Shown here one piece after another: positions 15,447 through 24,183 of a DNA stretch of 64,000 bases (positions within the stretch are counted from its first letter, which is position 1; every line of letters begins with the position of its first letter). A program made the translations under genes and the position numbers. Under the pieces are notes generated by a model. That model was not told the origin of the DNA. It saw nothing but the letters and a program-made list of their open reading frames with translations, and made no database searches. The DNA lies in contig CAJTXP010000014.1 in the NCBI GenBank assembly GCA_910583615.1, positions 1 through 64,000 on the forward strand. Reading direction: 5' to 3'. Source of the DNA: an uncultured Lachnospiraceae bacterium. Lineage in GTDB: Bacteria; Bacillota; Clostridia; Lachnospirales; Lachnospiraceae.

Positions 15447-16529
15447 CTACGGGGTTATGGTCACATCGATAATGGCGTAGTCGGCGATTCCATACTGAGT
15501 CTCCACAGAGATCTGGCCGTATTGTGCCCGGGCCTCCATAACCGCTTTTACATGATTCAGGATGAGTTCCGCCCGACCCTCCGGACTGTGGGAAGTGACG
15601 TCGCAGACGATCTCAAAAGTGCGGATCCCGTCGGCGAGATACTGTTCGACGGCGGTCTGCGCTTCCTCATCGGAAGCGGCAAACGTACAGGGTTCTGAAA
15701 GGTAAGGAGCGATGGTCAGCCGGCGGTTTTCCTCCAGATACCGTTCGGAGGTGCAGGCCTTTAGAGAATCCGGGGATCCGGCCGTATGGTTTCCAAGAAG
15801 CGTCATGTCAGGAACCAGAAAATAATCATAGACCATGTTGGAACCGTCGGTTACCGGTTCGCCGTCCATCAGGGGATCGTCCCATGTTACGTCGATGTTA
15901 TACCACTCCCCGTCCACCCGGACCTGATTCCATGCATGGTTCTGGACTCCCGTACCGTCGTCCGCCGTGCCGTACACAAGCGCATTCTCGATGCCGCTTC
16001 GGTCGCAGAGCAGGGAAAACGCCCTGGCGTATCCTTCGCAGACGGCAGAGTGCAGAAAGAGCGCCCCTTCTGCCGTAAAGGCGGTGTCCGGAAGGGTTCC
16101 GGCGGCCAGATTGTCATAATCATAGTCCACATGGATGACCAGATAGTCGTGGATCGCCTTGACCTTTTCATACTCGGACATGCCGGGAGTGACGATTCCG
16201 TTTAGAAGCACGGTTATGTCGTCAGAGACTTCCGGAGGGCTGTCGGCTGCTTCTGATTCCCCGGAGTCAGTTTCAGCAGGAACCCGGTCCGGTTCTTCTG
16301 TGTGATCTTGTGAAATGCTCTGTCCTTCTTCGCTGTCTCCGGCGGCATCAGAAGCAGTTCCTTTGTCCTGCACATTGATTTCTTCCGTCTGTTTTCCGCT
16401 TTGTTCCGCCTCCATGGCGGGCGTTTCAAAAAGTCCGGATGGAAACCGGTCCTGGAATACTTCTCCTGAGCAGCCGGTCAGAACCAGACACAGGGCGGCT
16501 GACAGTATGCATGTCTTTTTCATCGTCAT
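15447..16529 (-). CDS. Transglutaminase-like lipoprotein
   Basis: This 360-residue secreted protein has a signal peptide and lipobox (VLTGCSG), a low-complexity acidic linker (about 35-110) and a transglutaminase-like domain (about 115-260). The catalytic triad is visible: Cys in SAVCEGYARAF, His in QNHAWNQV and Asp in NIDVTWDDP. These enzymes cleave or cross-link peptides at the cell surface. The start at 16529 is chosen because GGAG lies seven bases upstream; an in-frame TTG at 16541 is less likely. The C-terminal part has no recognised domain. Confidence 0.88.
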   Translation of the reverse strand: MTMKKTCILSAALCLVLTGCSGEVFQDRFPSGLFETPAMEAEQSGKQTEEINVQDKGTASDAAGDSEEGQSISQDHTEEPDRVPAETDSGESEAADSPPEVSDDITVLLNGIVTPGMSEYEKVKAIHDYLVIHVDYDYDNLAAGTLPDTAFTAEGALFLHSAVCEGYARAFSLLCDRSGIENALVYGTADDGTGVQNHAWNQVRVDGEWYNIDVTWDDPLMDGEPVTDGSNMVYDYFLVPDMTLLGNHTAGSPDSLKACTSERYLEENRRLTIAPYLSEPCTFAASDEEAQTAVEQYLADGIRTFEIVCDVTSHSPEGRAELILNHVKAVMEARAQYGQISVETQYGIADYAIIDVTITP

Positions 16530-16722
16530 TTTCTTCTCCAATCCTGATACTTTTATAAACAGCAGGCAATATGCTGATTCCGGATATGCAGATTATAACT
16601 CAAATCTACCGTATTGAAAATGAAATTTTTGCATGTCATTTACCAGTTGAGTTTATTCTGCAAAAGGGATATACTGTTTATATGTGATAAAAGAGATATA
16701 TTTGTAAGAGAGGAGTACTTCC

Positions 16723-17277
16723 ATGGCATCCGCTTTGGCAAAAACAAAAATCTGTACAGAAGAAGATTATAACAATCTGCCGGAAAATGTTCGGGCGGAG
16801 CTGATTGGCGGACAGCTGTACTACATGTCAGCCCCGGGCCGGATCCATCAGAAAATACTTGGATTTTTATATAACAGGATTGCCAATTATATCAACTCCG
16901 GATCCGGTCCCTGTGAAGTCTATCCGGCTCCTTTTGCGGTTAAGCTGTTTGACAACAGAGGCGATACCGTTGAACCGGATATCAGTGTGATCTGTGATCC
17001 GGACAGGCTGACAGACCGGGGATGTTCCGGCGCGCCGGACTGGATTATTGAGATTGTTTCTCCCGGTAATTCAGCTTATGACTACGTTCGGAAGTTAAAT
17101 CTGTATATAGATGCGGGAGTCAGGGAGTACTGGATCGTGAATTCGGAGAAAAAGAAAGTGGTGGTATATCATCTGGAAGACTCTGATTTCGACATGGATG
17201 CTTATACCTTTGAGGACAGAGTCAAAGTTCATATTTATGATGATTTCGGGATTGATTTCAAGGAGTTGAACTTATAG
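16723..17277 (+). CDS. Uma2-family endonuclease-like protein, copy 1
   Basis: This 184-residue protein belongs to the Uma2 (DUF820) PD-(D/E)XK group. It has the typical RAELIGGQLYYMSAPGRIHQ opening, VEPDISVICDPDRL with the active-site Asp, and APDWIIEIVSPGNSA with the Glu, then REYWIVNSE. AGAGGAGTAC precedes the ATG. The physiological substrate of Uma2 proteins is not established; a nuclease role is inferred from the fold. A paralogue lies at 19120-19671, and the MATE pump follows 28 bases downstream. Confidence 0.85.
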   Translation: MASALAKTKICTEEDYNNLPENVRAELIGGQLYYMSAPGRIHQKILGFLYNRIANYINSGSGPCEVYPAPFAVKLFDNRGDTVEPDISVICDPDRLTDRGCSGAPDWIIEIVSPGNSAYDYVRKLNLYIDAGVREYWIVNSEKKKVVVYHLEDSDFDMDAYTFEDRVKVHIYDDFGIDFKELNL

Positions 17278-17305
17278 TCCGTCCTGCAAAAACGGGAGAA
17301 AGAAT

Positions 17306-18649
17306 ATGACTGCATTAAGCCGGAAAAAGGATCTGACCAGCGGTCCGATCACACAGACCATGCTGCTTTTCGCGCTTCCCATGATTCTGGGGAATCTTCT
17401 GCAGCAGCTTTACAATATTGCGGATACCCTCATTGTCGGGCAGTTTCTGGGAGCGGGAGCGCTGGCGGCCGTTGGCTCATCCTATACGCTGATGACATTT
17501 CTGACCTCCATCCTTCTGGGACTCTGCATGGGGAGCGGCGCCGTATTTTCCATCCGCTGCGGGGAGAGGAACGCACAGGGGCTTAAGGAAAGCATTCTGC
17601 ATTCTTTTCTGATGATCGCCGCTTTGGCGTTGGTTCTGAATACAGCGGTATTTCTGCTGATTGATCCGATCCTGCGCTTTCTGAAGGTGCCTGCGGAAAT
17701 CTATGACATGATGCGGGAATATCTGTGGATCATTTTCCTGGGGATTTTTGCAACCTTTCTGTATAATTTTTTTGCGTCGCTTTTAAGAGCGGTGGGTAAC
17801 TCCGTGATACCGCTGTTTTTCCTGGGAGTCTGTGCGGTTTTGAATATCGTTCTGGATCTGGTCTTTGTGATTCAGTTTCACTGGGGCGTTGCCGGAGCGG
17901 CGGCGGCGACGGTCATCTCCCAGTACGTGTCCGGAATCGGACTTTTGGTCTACACCTTTCTGAACTGTCCGGAATACCGGGTTCTGCCGGGGCGCATCCC
18001 TCTGAGACGGCAGGTATTCGGGGAACTGGCGCAGTTTTCTTTTCTGACCTGCCTGCAGCAGTCGGTGATGAATCTGGGAATCCTGCTGGTACAGGGACTG
18101 GTCAACAGCTTCGGGACTGTGGTTATGGCAGCGTTTGCGGCAGCCGTCAAGATCGATTCCTTTGCCTATATGCCGGTGCAGGATTTTGGAAATGCGTTTT
18201 CCACCTTTACGGCGCAGAATTACGGGGCGGGAGAGAAGGAGAGGATCCGGGCCGGGATCCGAAGCGCAGTCGCCTGCTCCTTTCTGTTCTGCATCTGCAT
18301 CAGCCTTGGAGTCTTCTTGTTTGCCGAACCTTTGATGCTGCTCTTTGTAAAACCGGAGGAGACGCAGATCCTTGCGGTCGGCGTGCAGTATCTCCGTATT
18401 GAAGGGGCCTTTTACTGCGGCATCGGCTGCCTGTTTCTGCTCTATGGTTTTTACCGGGCAGTGGAGCGTCCGGGCATGTCGGTAGTGCTGACTGTTATAT
18501 CCCTTGGCACCCGCGTGGCGCTGGCGTATCTCCTGTCTGCGATTCCTGCCATAGGAGTCGTGGGGATCTGGTGGTCGGTTCCGATCGGATGGTTTCTGGC
18601 GGATGCAGTCGGTTTTTTCTGCTTAAAAAGTGAAATCAGAGGGAAATAA
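17306..18649 (+). CDS. MATE-family multidrug/sodium antiporter
   Basis: This 447-residue transporter has about twelve hydrophobic helices and the two-fold MATE repeat. The start GPITQTMLLFALPMILGNLL and the motif YNIADTLIVGQFLGAGALAA match the DinF/NorM family. It is expected to exchange cations for drugs or metabolites at the cytoplasmic membrane. GGGAGAAAG precedes the start. No regulator is adjacent, so the substrate cannot be inferred. Confidence 0.92.
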   Translation: MTALSRKKDLTSGPITQTMLLFALPMILGNLLQQLYNIADTLIVGQFLGAGALAAVGSSYTLMTFLTSILLGLCMGSGAVFSIRCGERNAQGLKESILHSFLMIAALALVLNTAVFLLIDPILRFLKVPAEIYDMMREYLWIIFLGIFATFLYNFFASLLRAVGNSVIPLFFLGVCAVLNIVLDLVFVIQFHWGVAGAAAATVISQYVSGIGLLVYTFLNCPEYRVLPGRIPLRRQVFGELAQFSFLTCLQQSVMNLGILLVQGLVNSFGTVVMAAFAAAVKIDSFAYMPVQDFGNAFSTFTAQNYGAGEKERIRAGIRSAVACSFLFCICISLGVFLFAEPLMLLFVKPEETQILAVGVQYLRIEGAFYCGIGCLFLLYGFYRAVERPGMSVVLTVISLGTRVALAYLLSAIPAIGVVGIWWSVPIGWFLADAVGFFCLKSEIRGK

Positions 18650-18728
18650 AAACCACAGCATTCTTCCCTTGCGAAAATATCTTCAGCGGGGTAAAATGTA
18701 GAAAACAACAGTTTGGAGGAGTATTCAT

Positions 18729-19097
18729 ATGAAAGTAATTGCAACAGACAGAGCGCCGGGAGCAATCGGTCCGTATTCTCAAGGGTATGAAGTCAACGGT
18801 TTTATCTACACATCCGGGCAGATTCCGGTAGATCCTGCCACGGGGAACATTCCGGAGGGCATCAGCGCTCAGGCGGAGCAGAGCTGTAAAAACGTAGGCG
18901 CGATTCTGGAGGCGGCAGGCGTCGGCTTTGAAAACGTAATTAAGACGACCTGTTTTCTGGCGGATATGGGAGATTTTGCCGCATTCAATGAAGCCTATGC
19001 AAAATATTTTGTGTCGAAGCCGGCAAGAAGTTGCGTGGCGGTAAAAGAACTGCCGAAAGGGGTTCTCTGCGAGGTAGAAGCAGTCGCCGTATCCTGA
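18729..19097 (+). CDS. ridA: RidA-family reactive enamine/imine deaminase
   Basis: This 122-residue protein is a full-length RidA: the early GAIGPYSQGYEVNGFIYTSG motif, the catalytic-pocket Arg in KPARSCVAVKELP and the final VLCEVEAVAV. RidA trimers hydrolyse 2-aminoacrylate and related enamines formed by PLP enzymes. Sequence and length are normal, in contrast to the internally deleted copy at 43831-44058. TTTGGAGGAG lies upstream. It is followed by a Uma2 gene 22 bases downstream. Confidence 0.92.
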   Translation: MKVIATDRAPGAIGPYSQGYEVNGFIYTSGQIPVDPATGNIPEGISAQAEQSCKNVGAILEAAGVGFENVIKTTCFLADMGDFAAFNEAYAKYFVSKPARSCVAVKELPKGVLCEVEAVAVS

Positions 19098-19119
19098 CGG
19101 CTGCAGAAAGGAGTATCCC

Positions 19120-19671
19120 ATGCCGTTTCTTAAGAAGCAGTCGTACAGTTCCGAAGATTACTGGAAGCTTCCGGATGGAGAAAGGGCCGAACTGATCGGC
19201 GGGAAATTGTATTCCATGGCTCCGCCGAATTTCCTGCATCAAAAGCTGGTTATGGAGATTTCCGGAACGATCAGAGAATATGTCAAATCGCATGGAGGAA
19301 CCTGCGAAGTCATTCCTGCGCCTTTTGCCGTTAACCTGGACGCAGAGGACAGAGACTGGGTAGAACCGGATATCTCGGTCATCTGCGATAAGCGCAAACT
19401 GGATGACAGAGGCTGCAGCGGGGCGCCTGACTGGGTGATCGAGATCGTATCTCCTTCCAGCCGGAAGCATGATTATTCTACAAAGAATGCGCTCTATACG
19501 GAAGCCGGAGTCCGGGAGTACTGGATTGTTGATCCTGCGAAGGAACGGATCACCGTATATTATTATGAAGAAGACGCAGCGCCTTTTCTGTATACGTTTG
19601 ACATGTCTGTGGCATGCGGCATATTTCCGGATTTGAAAATTTCCGTCGAGGAGCTTTTAAAAGAACCCTGA
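19120..19671 (+). CDS. Uma2-family endonuclease-like protein, copy 2
   Basis: This 183-residue paralogue of the gene at 16723-17277 carries the same motif order: RAELIGGKLYSMAPP, WVEPDISVICDKRKL, APDWVIEIVSPSSRKHDY and YREYW-like REYWIVDPAKE. The PD-(D/E)XK acidic residues are kept. AAAGGAG precedes the start. Two such genes within 3 kb, spaced by MATE and ridA, suggest a local duplication. Function is unknown. Confidence 0.85.
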   Translation: MPFLKKQSYSSEDYWKLPDGERAELIGGKLYSMAPPNFLHQKLVMEISGTIREYVKSHGGTCEVIPAPFAVNLDAEDRDWVEPDISVICDKRKLDDRGCSGAPDWVIEIVSPSSRKHDYSTKNALYTEAGVREYWIVDPAKERITVYYYEEDAAPFLYTFDMSVACGIFPDLKISVEELLKEP

Positions 19672-19816
19672 CCGGATGAAAAAACATTTTTATACTGTGG
19701 ACGAGTTTCAGACCAGTTTCTGGAACCCGTCCATTTTTTTGTAATGCGCGGTCTGCCTTTCCTGAATTTTATCACGGAGAGATTCTGAAAAGCATTCTTG
19801 CTTCCTGGGGGGAGGA

Positions 19817-20056
19817 ATGAGTTATCTGATTTCGGATAAAGAGATACAGACTCCATACAGTATGATCGTGGCGGGAAAGACGGACGGAAGCCGTACTCTT
19901 TTTAACTTTCTGGGCAGGAAGAGCGAGGCCGTATGGCCTGTTCCCGCAGAAGCGCCGGACGTGATCCTGACAGACGGACATGAAGAGAAGATCAGTTTGG
20001 GGCTTTCCGACTGGAACGGGTGTCTGGAAGCCTGTTCAGCTTTTTGTCGAAAGTGA
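19817..20056 (+). pseudogene. Fragment of a PfkB-family sugar kinase
   Basis: The 79-codon frame contains PYSMIVAGKTDGSRTLFNFLG and PDVILTDGHEEKISL, which match an internal stretch of PfkB/ribokinase-type kinases. Both the N-terminal substrate lid and the C-terminal anion-hole/catalytic Asp region are missing. The frame ends where the VapC-like remnant on the other strand begins, so it looks like a gene cut by insertion or deletion. The ATG sits inside the GGGGGAGGA site and is unlikely to be a true start. Confidence 0.55.
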
Positions 20057-20374
20057 AAACTGTTTCGCCGTTTAATGAGTGGTAGGCGACCAGCAGGCAG
20101 TCAACAAAGTCAGGTGATGTACTGGAAAACAGGTTTATCGCATGGACGACACATTCGGAATTTTCAATTCGGATAATGTCAGACAGCCCGCGGATGATAG
20201 ATTTGATTTTTCTTTCGGAGTAGAATATACACTTTTCAGCACATAGACAACTTCTGCAATGACCTCCGGCTTTGTGTATGCACCGGAGGCGATGACATCC
20301 GCAGCACATTGAGCCATTTCGACATTATCATTCAATACAAATCTTAAAATCACATTAGTGTCTATCAGTTGCAT
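19992..20374 (-). pseudogene. vapC: VapC-type PIN-domain toxin with a frameshift
   Basis: The start MQLIDTNVILRFVLNDN is a PIN-domain opening with the first active-site Asp. The frame reads to VYSTPKEK near 20215. The natural continuation, IRGLSDIIRIENSECVVHAI, then PDFVDCLLVAYHSL and VFTFDKKLNRL, lies in another frame, consistent with loss of one base around 20210-20225. It overlaps the antitoxin gene by 20 bases, as in a TA operon. VapC is a tRNA/rRNA-cleaving RNase; this copy should be inactive unless the lesion is a read error. Confidence 0.7.
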
Positions 20375-20609
20375 ATTTTTCCGCAATAGCACGTTCAAAA
20401 GCCCCCTCCTCTTGTTCTGTCAATGCCGGATTTGCATATTCGTGAGCAATTCCGAGCATGGACTGTATAGTCTCTTTTTTTACAGCTGCGGGTTCGGACG
20501 GCGATTCATAAGTGTCTGAATCTATGAATCGTATAAATGCATAGACGATCTCGATTTTATCATTCGGCATAGTTTCCAACAATCCGATTGTTTTCTCCAA
20601 AGTTGACAT
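20355..20609 (-). CDS. VapB-like antitoxin
   Basis: An 84-residue protein directly upstream of and overlapping the PIN-domain toxin remnant, the standard antitoxin position. It begins MSTLEKTIGLLETMPNDKIE, a helix seen in DUF2281/antitoxin-like proteins, with an acidic C-terminus that could bind the toxin. AAGGAGG precedes the ATG. With its toxin frameshifted it may now be an orphan antitoxin. Confidence 0.6.
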   Translation of the reverse strand: MSTLEKTIGLLETMPNDKIEIVYAFIRFIDSDTYESPSEPAAVKKETIQSMLGIAHEYANPALTEQEEGAFERAIAEKYATDRH

Positions 20610-20645
20610 GGACGTTCCTCCTTTTAGATTTTATATTACTGAATC

Positions 20646-21047
20646 TTAATAATTATATGCTTTAGGGCAAAGCATCTGTTTTTCTTTTACGCCATAAGAG
20701 GCTGCTTTATACATGGTCACAGTACCGTCAACATTGTCGCCCTCATACTGAACAACCTCAAGTTTATACGTTCCGGTGGAAAGGGAATCTCCGGACGTTT
20801 TTCCATGGTCATCCAGACTTCGCTTTTCCTGACTGCGTTTTTCGCGCTCAAGGATGGCTTCGGGGTTACCGCGGTTAAAAGCGGCCTTCAGATAAGGGAG
20901 CCGTTCAGAAGCAATAAAGCCGAAGGAAAGTATGGTTTCGTGCCGGGAAATGCCCTCAATACGGCGTGATTCCACCAATGAGCAGTAGTATCCGTCTTTC
21001 TTCTCACGGTTATCTGGTACGGCATGGATGAACGCCTTGAAAGCCTC
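20646..21047 (-). pseudogene. N-terminal fragment of an IS1634-like transposase with an unrelated tail
   Basis: From about 21047 the minus strand reads KAFIHAVPDNREKKDGYYCS, then LVESRRIEGISRHETILSFG and YLKAAFNRGNPEAILEREK, the N-terminal region of IS1634/IS4-superfamily transposases. No ATG is present in frame. The DDE catalytic domain is absent. After about residue 55 the frame continues as a different sequence (TGTYKLEVVQYEGDNVDGTV) ending at 20646, which I do not recognise. This looks like a deletion-fusion remnant. Confidence 0.55.
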
Positions 21048-21421
21048 CTTTCTTGACTATATAGTGTAGATATAACATAGATGCCAGAATGAATCAAGGA
21101 CCATTAGTTGAAAAATCCAAGAATCAGCCCCTCTTTTTTGCATCTGTGCTGTGCCGGTGCGCTTTACAGCAGGAACTGTCAATACTCACATCCTGCATGT
21201 CGGTATCTTCGGAAAGGATTAAAAGTAAATCCTAAATGTGAAAAATTTTGCGGTGCCATTTACAGTGACAATACAGTGACATTTTTAAAGACATTTACTT
21301 TAAAATGTGATAAAATGAGCGTTAGCGAGACATAGGGGGCTTTGCACGCTTTTGGCGAGTGTAGAATGCCGATCATGCCAGAGGCATGATATGCTACATT
21401 AAGAGGGAGGTACAACAGACA
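21048..21421 (+). promoter_or_regulatory. Intergenic control region of the AlbA_2-type regulator, with structured leader
   Basis: No gene is seen here. ATTTACAGTGAC (21258-21269) is followed by a second CAGTGACATTT, and AT-rich promoter-like sequence lies near 21290-21320. Just before the ribosome binding site, ATCATGCC-AGA-GGCATGAT (21372-21390) forms a perfect hairpin, closed outside by TGTAG/CTACA (21360-21398). The repeated ACAGTGAC suggests an operator. The hairpin may influence translation of the gene at 21422. Confidence 0.45.
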
Positions 21422-22798
21422 ATGAATTTAGGAAAAGAATCGGAAACATTGGAATTCAAAAAAACTACCGGCGAATTGAAAGAGGCTATGATTTCGATTT
21501 CTTCTATTCTAAATAAGCATGGAGTTGGAACTTTATACTTTGGCGTGAAGCCGAATGGGGATGTGGTTGGACAGGATGTGTCTGAATCATCACTTCGGGA
21601 TGTGTCCAGATTTGTATATGAATTCATAAAACCACAGATATATCCTATGATACAGGAAGAGGTTCTGGATGATCGGCATGTGATCAGGGTAGAGTTTCAT
21701 GGGGAGGATTATCCTTATTCTGCTGCGGGAAGATATTATCTGAGGACAGCGGATGAGGATCGGGAAGTAACACCTGCAGAACTCAGGCAGTTCTTTATAG
21801 CAAATGAATATAAGGAAAAATGGGAGAAAACAAAATCACAATGTCTCGCAAAGCAGGTTGATAAAGCAACTGTAAAAACCTTTTGCGAAAGGGCAGTTTC
21901 CGCAGGACGCTTAGTAGATGGAAGATATACAGTACAGACCGTGTTAAAAAGGTTCGGATTTGTGGATGGAGACTATTTGACCAATGCCGGGAATGTTTTG
22001 TTTGGGAATTCGCATCCAGTGACTTTAAAAGCAGCCGTTTTTGCAACGGATGAAAAACTTACATTTTTGGATATGCAGATGTATGAGGACAATATTTTAA
22101 ACCTTCTTGGAATAGCGGAAAAATATATTTTGAAAAACATAAATTGGAAAAGTGAGATTATTGGTATGGAGAGGGAGGAAATCCCGGAAATTCCAGTTGC
22201 GGCTGTGAGGGAGATTTTAGCGAACAGTTATGCCCATGCGGTGTATAATGGCAGCACATATCATGAAATCTGCGTACACCCGGGTAAAGTTACCATATAC
22301 AGTCCGGGATCTTTTGCGAGTACATATAGTCCGGAAGATTATATCAACAAGAACCTACAGTCTTCTATACGGAATGCCGTGATTTCAAAAATTTTGTACT
22401 TGAATAAGTCAATTGAACAGTTTGGAAGTGGATTTAAGCGTATTAATAGTTTGTGTAAGGATGCGGGGGTAAAGTACTCATATGAATTTGCAGACAATGG
22501 ATTTACATTTGTCTTTTACAGAAAAACAAAAAATGTTTCTGCACGTCAGAATGGAAATGAAATGGATGGCACTGTAAATGGCATTGCAGGTGTCACTGTA
22601 AATATTTCTATGAATAAAAATGAGCAGGCGGTATATTGTCTGCTTGAAAAGAATCCTTATTACACAAGACAGGAACTGGCAGACGCTACATCAAAATCAT
22701 TGAGGACAATCCAACGGACATTGGATTCTTTACGAAAGAAAGAGTTAATAGAAAGAATTGGGAGCGACAAATCAGGATATTGGGAGGTTAAAAATTAA
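21422..22798 (+). CDS. AlbA_2 (Schlafen-like) ATP-binding transcriptional regulator
   Basis: This 458-residue protein has an N-terminal AlbA_2/Schlafen-type domain (ESETLEFKKTTGELKEAMIS, ISSILNKHGVGTLYFGVKPNG, residues about 1-130), a middle part resembling the HATPase_c_4 module (REILANSYAHAVY, FGSGFKRINSLC) and a C-terminal winged HTH (YYTRQELADATSKSLRTIQR, about 410-450). The start is set by GAGGGAGG. The linker before the HTH carries the repeat DGTVNGIAGVTVN. These proteins are DNA-binding regulators of unknown signal. The gene is AT-richer than the left flank and lies among mobile-element debris. Confidence 0.82.
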   Translation: MNLGKESETLEFKKTTGELKEAMISISSILNKHGVGTLYFGVKPNGDVVGQDVSESSLRDVSRFVYEFIKPQIYPMIQEEVLDDRHVIRVEFHGEDYPYSAAGRYYLRTADEDREVTPAELRQFFIANEYKEKWEKTKSQCLAKQVDKATVKTFCERAVSAGRLVDGRYTVQTVLKRFGFVDGDYLTNAGNVLFGNSHPVTLKAAVFATDEKLTFLDMQMYEDNILNLLGIAEKYILKNINWKSEIIGMEREEIPEIPVAAVREILANSYAHAVYNGSTYHEICVHPGKVTIYSPGSFASTYSPEDYINKNLQSSIRNAVISKILYLNKSIEQFGSGFKRINSLCKDAGVKYSYEFADNGFTFVFYRKTKNVSARQNGNEMDGTVNGIAGVTVNISMNKNEQAVYCLLEKNPYYTRQELADATSKSLRTIQRTLDSLRKKELIERIGSDKSGYWEVKN

Positions 22799-22941
22799 TA
22801 AAAATTCAAGAGAAGAAGGAAGTTGACAAAAGAACAAATGTTCGATGCAATAAATATGGGTTCGCTACCAAAGACTATATTATGTTAAACAGATAAACTA
22901 ATCTCAAGGTTTGGTCAGTTTGACTTTCCCTTAGCTGGCCT

Positions 22942-23169
22942 TCAATAGAGCGGTCTCGGAAACTCAATAACGAACAGGCTGGTAAGAATCCCAAAGCAGG
23001 AAACATGGTGAAGGAATTCCATGGCCTTATCGGTATCGAAAAGGCGGAGTTTCTGCCAGGGTTCCCAAAGCTCCGTATGGAGCCGGTTCCTTTCAGAGGA
23101 ATCGAAATGGGATTTGGATTCGGTGAGAAAGTACTTGTAATCATGCATGGACTGCCAGTACTTGATCAT
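22942..23169 (-). pseudogene. Unrecognised remnant, possibly transposase-related
   Basis: A 75-codon open frame with protein-like composition (MIKYWQSMHDYKYFLTESKS, then SSERNRLHTELWEPW). It has no clear ribosome binding site. It sits between an intact regulator and a replication-initiator fragment. I do not recognise the family. Other short frames in 22799-23270 look random. Confidence 0.3.
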
Positions 23170-23273
23170 AGTAATACTGAGATAAATAAAACTGAAAAAG
23201 TGATACTGATCTATCCATCCCCCTACCCCCTCAGCAGCTTCTTTCCCTGCCGGTAAACGCGCTCCGCGCAGGA

Positions 23274-23632
23274 TTGGACGAGATGGAAAGTTACCGCGAG
23301 TTGATTTTAGAAAATATCGACTATGACATTCTTCTGGAACGGAACCTCTGGGACAAGGACTTGCTGGACGGCTATGTGGAACTGATATTTGAAATATCGG
23401 AGGCGAACAGGAAAGCGAAGTGCCTGGAGATCAAGGCGTATGACTGTATGATGCGGTTCGAGAAGGCATTTACTTCCCTGGAATCCATTGGTAACGCCTG
23501 TGATTTTATGGAGCTGTGTCAACGGCATGTGATGTGGATCTGGCTCAGAACAGGGCTACGATCGAGGCGATCGGAAGCCAGATCTCGATCCCGACCAGAG
23601 AGGAAATAGAAAGAGCTTTGATAAAAGGCTGA
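23274..23632 (+). pseudogene. Fragment of a RepA-like (DUF6017) replication initiator fused to another gene end
   Basis: ESYRELILENIDYDILLERN followed by LLDGYVELI matches the start of the DUF6017 domain at the C-terminal end of replication initiator A proteins of integrative elements. After about residue 45 the frame leaves this family and reads FEKAFTSLESIGNACDFMEL. Near 23535 it shifts, and DLAQNRATIEAIGSQISIPT continues in another frame to a stop near 23632. No ribosome binding site or N-terminal part is present. It is debris of an integrative element. Confidence 0.55.
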
Positions 23633-23639
23633 ATCTGAC

Positions 23640-23698
23640 GGGGCGCTGCAAAACATCCTGCCTGAATCCGCAGGCAGGAATGTGTTTTGCAGCGCCCC
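23640..23698. terminator. Very strong bidirectional hairpin
   Basis: GGGGCGCTGCAAAACA (from 23640) pairs with TGTTTTGCAGCGCCCC (to 23698), and an inner CCTGCCTG/CAGGCAGG extends the stem. It lies just past the end of the minus-strand BlaI-like gene (23710). On the minus strand no long T-tract follows, but stem strength suggests transcription termination in both directions. Confidence 0.65.
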
Positions 23699-23709
23699 GT
23701 TTGTTATGA

Positions 23710-24081
23710 TCAGATCAGCTTTTGAAGATCTTCCAGATCTTTTCCGGTTAATTTTTTGCCGCCGGTGAAAGCGCAGACCAGGTTGGCAATGGAATTATCA
23801 AAGGATTCGGCCACCAGCTTCTTAATGTGCTCCTGCATGTATTCTTCCTTCGTGCAGGAAGGAAAATACAGATAGGACCGTGCAAACCGTTTGTCAATGC
23901 GGACCAGTCCGGCTTTTTCCAGATGGGACAGGTAGGTGCCGATGGTCTGCTGTTTCCAGTTCTTATTCAGTTTTTCATTCAGGTAATCCATGGTCTCCCT
24001 CAGAGACAGGGGCTCTTCGAGCTGCCACAGTAATTCCATGATTTTCTTTTCCGTATCGGACAGGCTGTAGTAATCTTTCAT
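23710..24081 (-). CDS. BlaI/MecI-family repressor
   Basis: This 123-residue winged-helix repressor has the family pattern SDTEKKIMELLWQLEEPLSL, then WKQQTIGTYLSHLEKAGLV, and a C-terminal dimerisation half. The start at 24081 follows AAAGGAG. It is downstream of the M56/BlaR1-like gene, with a 102-base gap. By family, it represses target promoters until the membrane peptidase partner triggers its cleavage. No beta-lactamase gene is adjacent, so the regulated genes are unknown. Confidence 0.88.
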   Translation of the reverse strand: MKDYYSLSDTEKKIMELLWQLEEPLSLRETMDYLNEKLNKNWKQQTIGTYLSHLEKAGLVRIDKRFARSYLYFPSCTKEEYMQEHIKKLVAESFDNSIANLVCAFTGGKKLTGKDLEDLQKLI

Positions 24082-24183
24082 ATGAAAGTGCTCCTTTCTT
24101 TCTGGAGATTTGTGGAAGTCTGTTCCATGCATAAACAGGTGAATTGCAGGGTTATATAACAGTTCCCGCCGCAGACTGATCGG

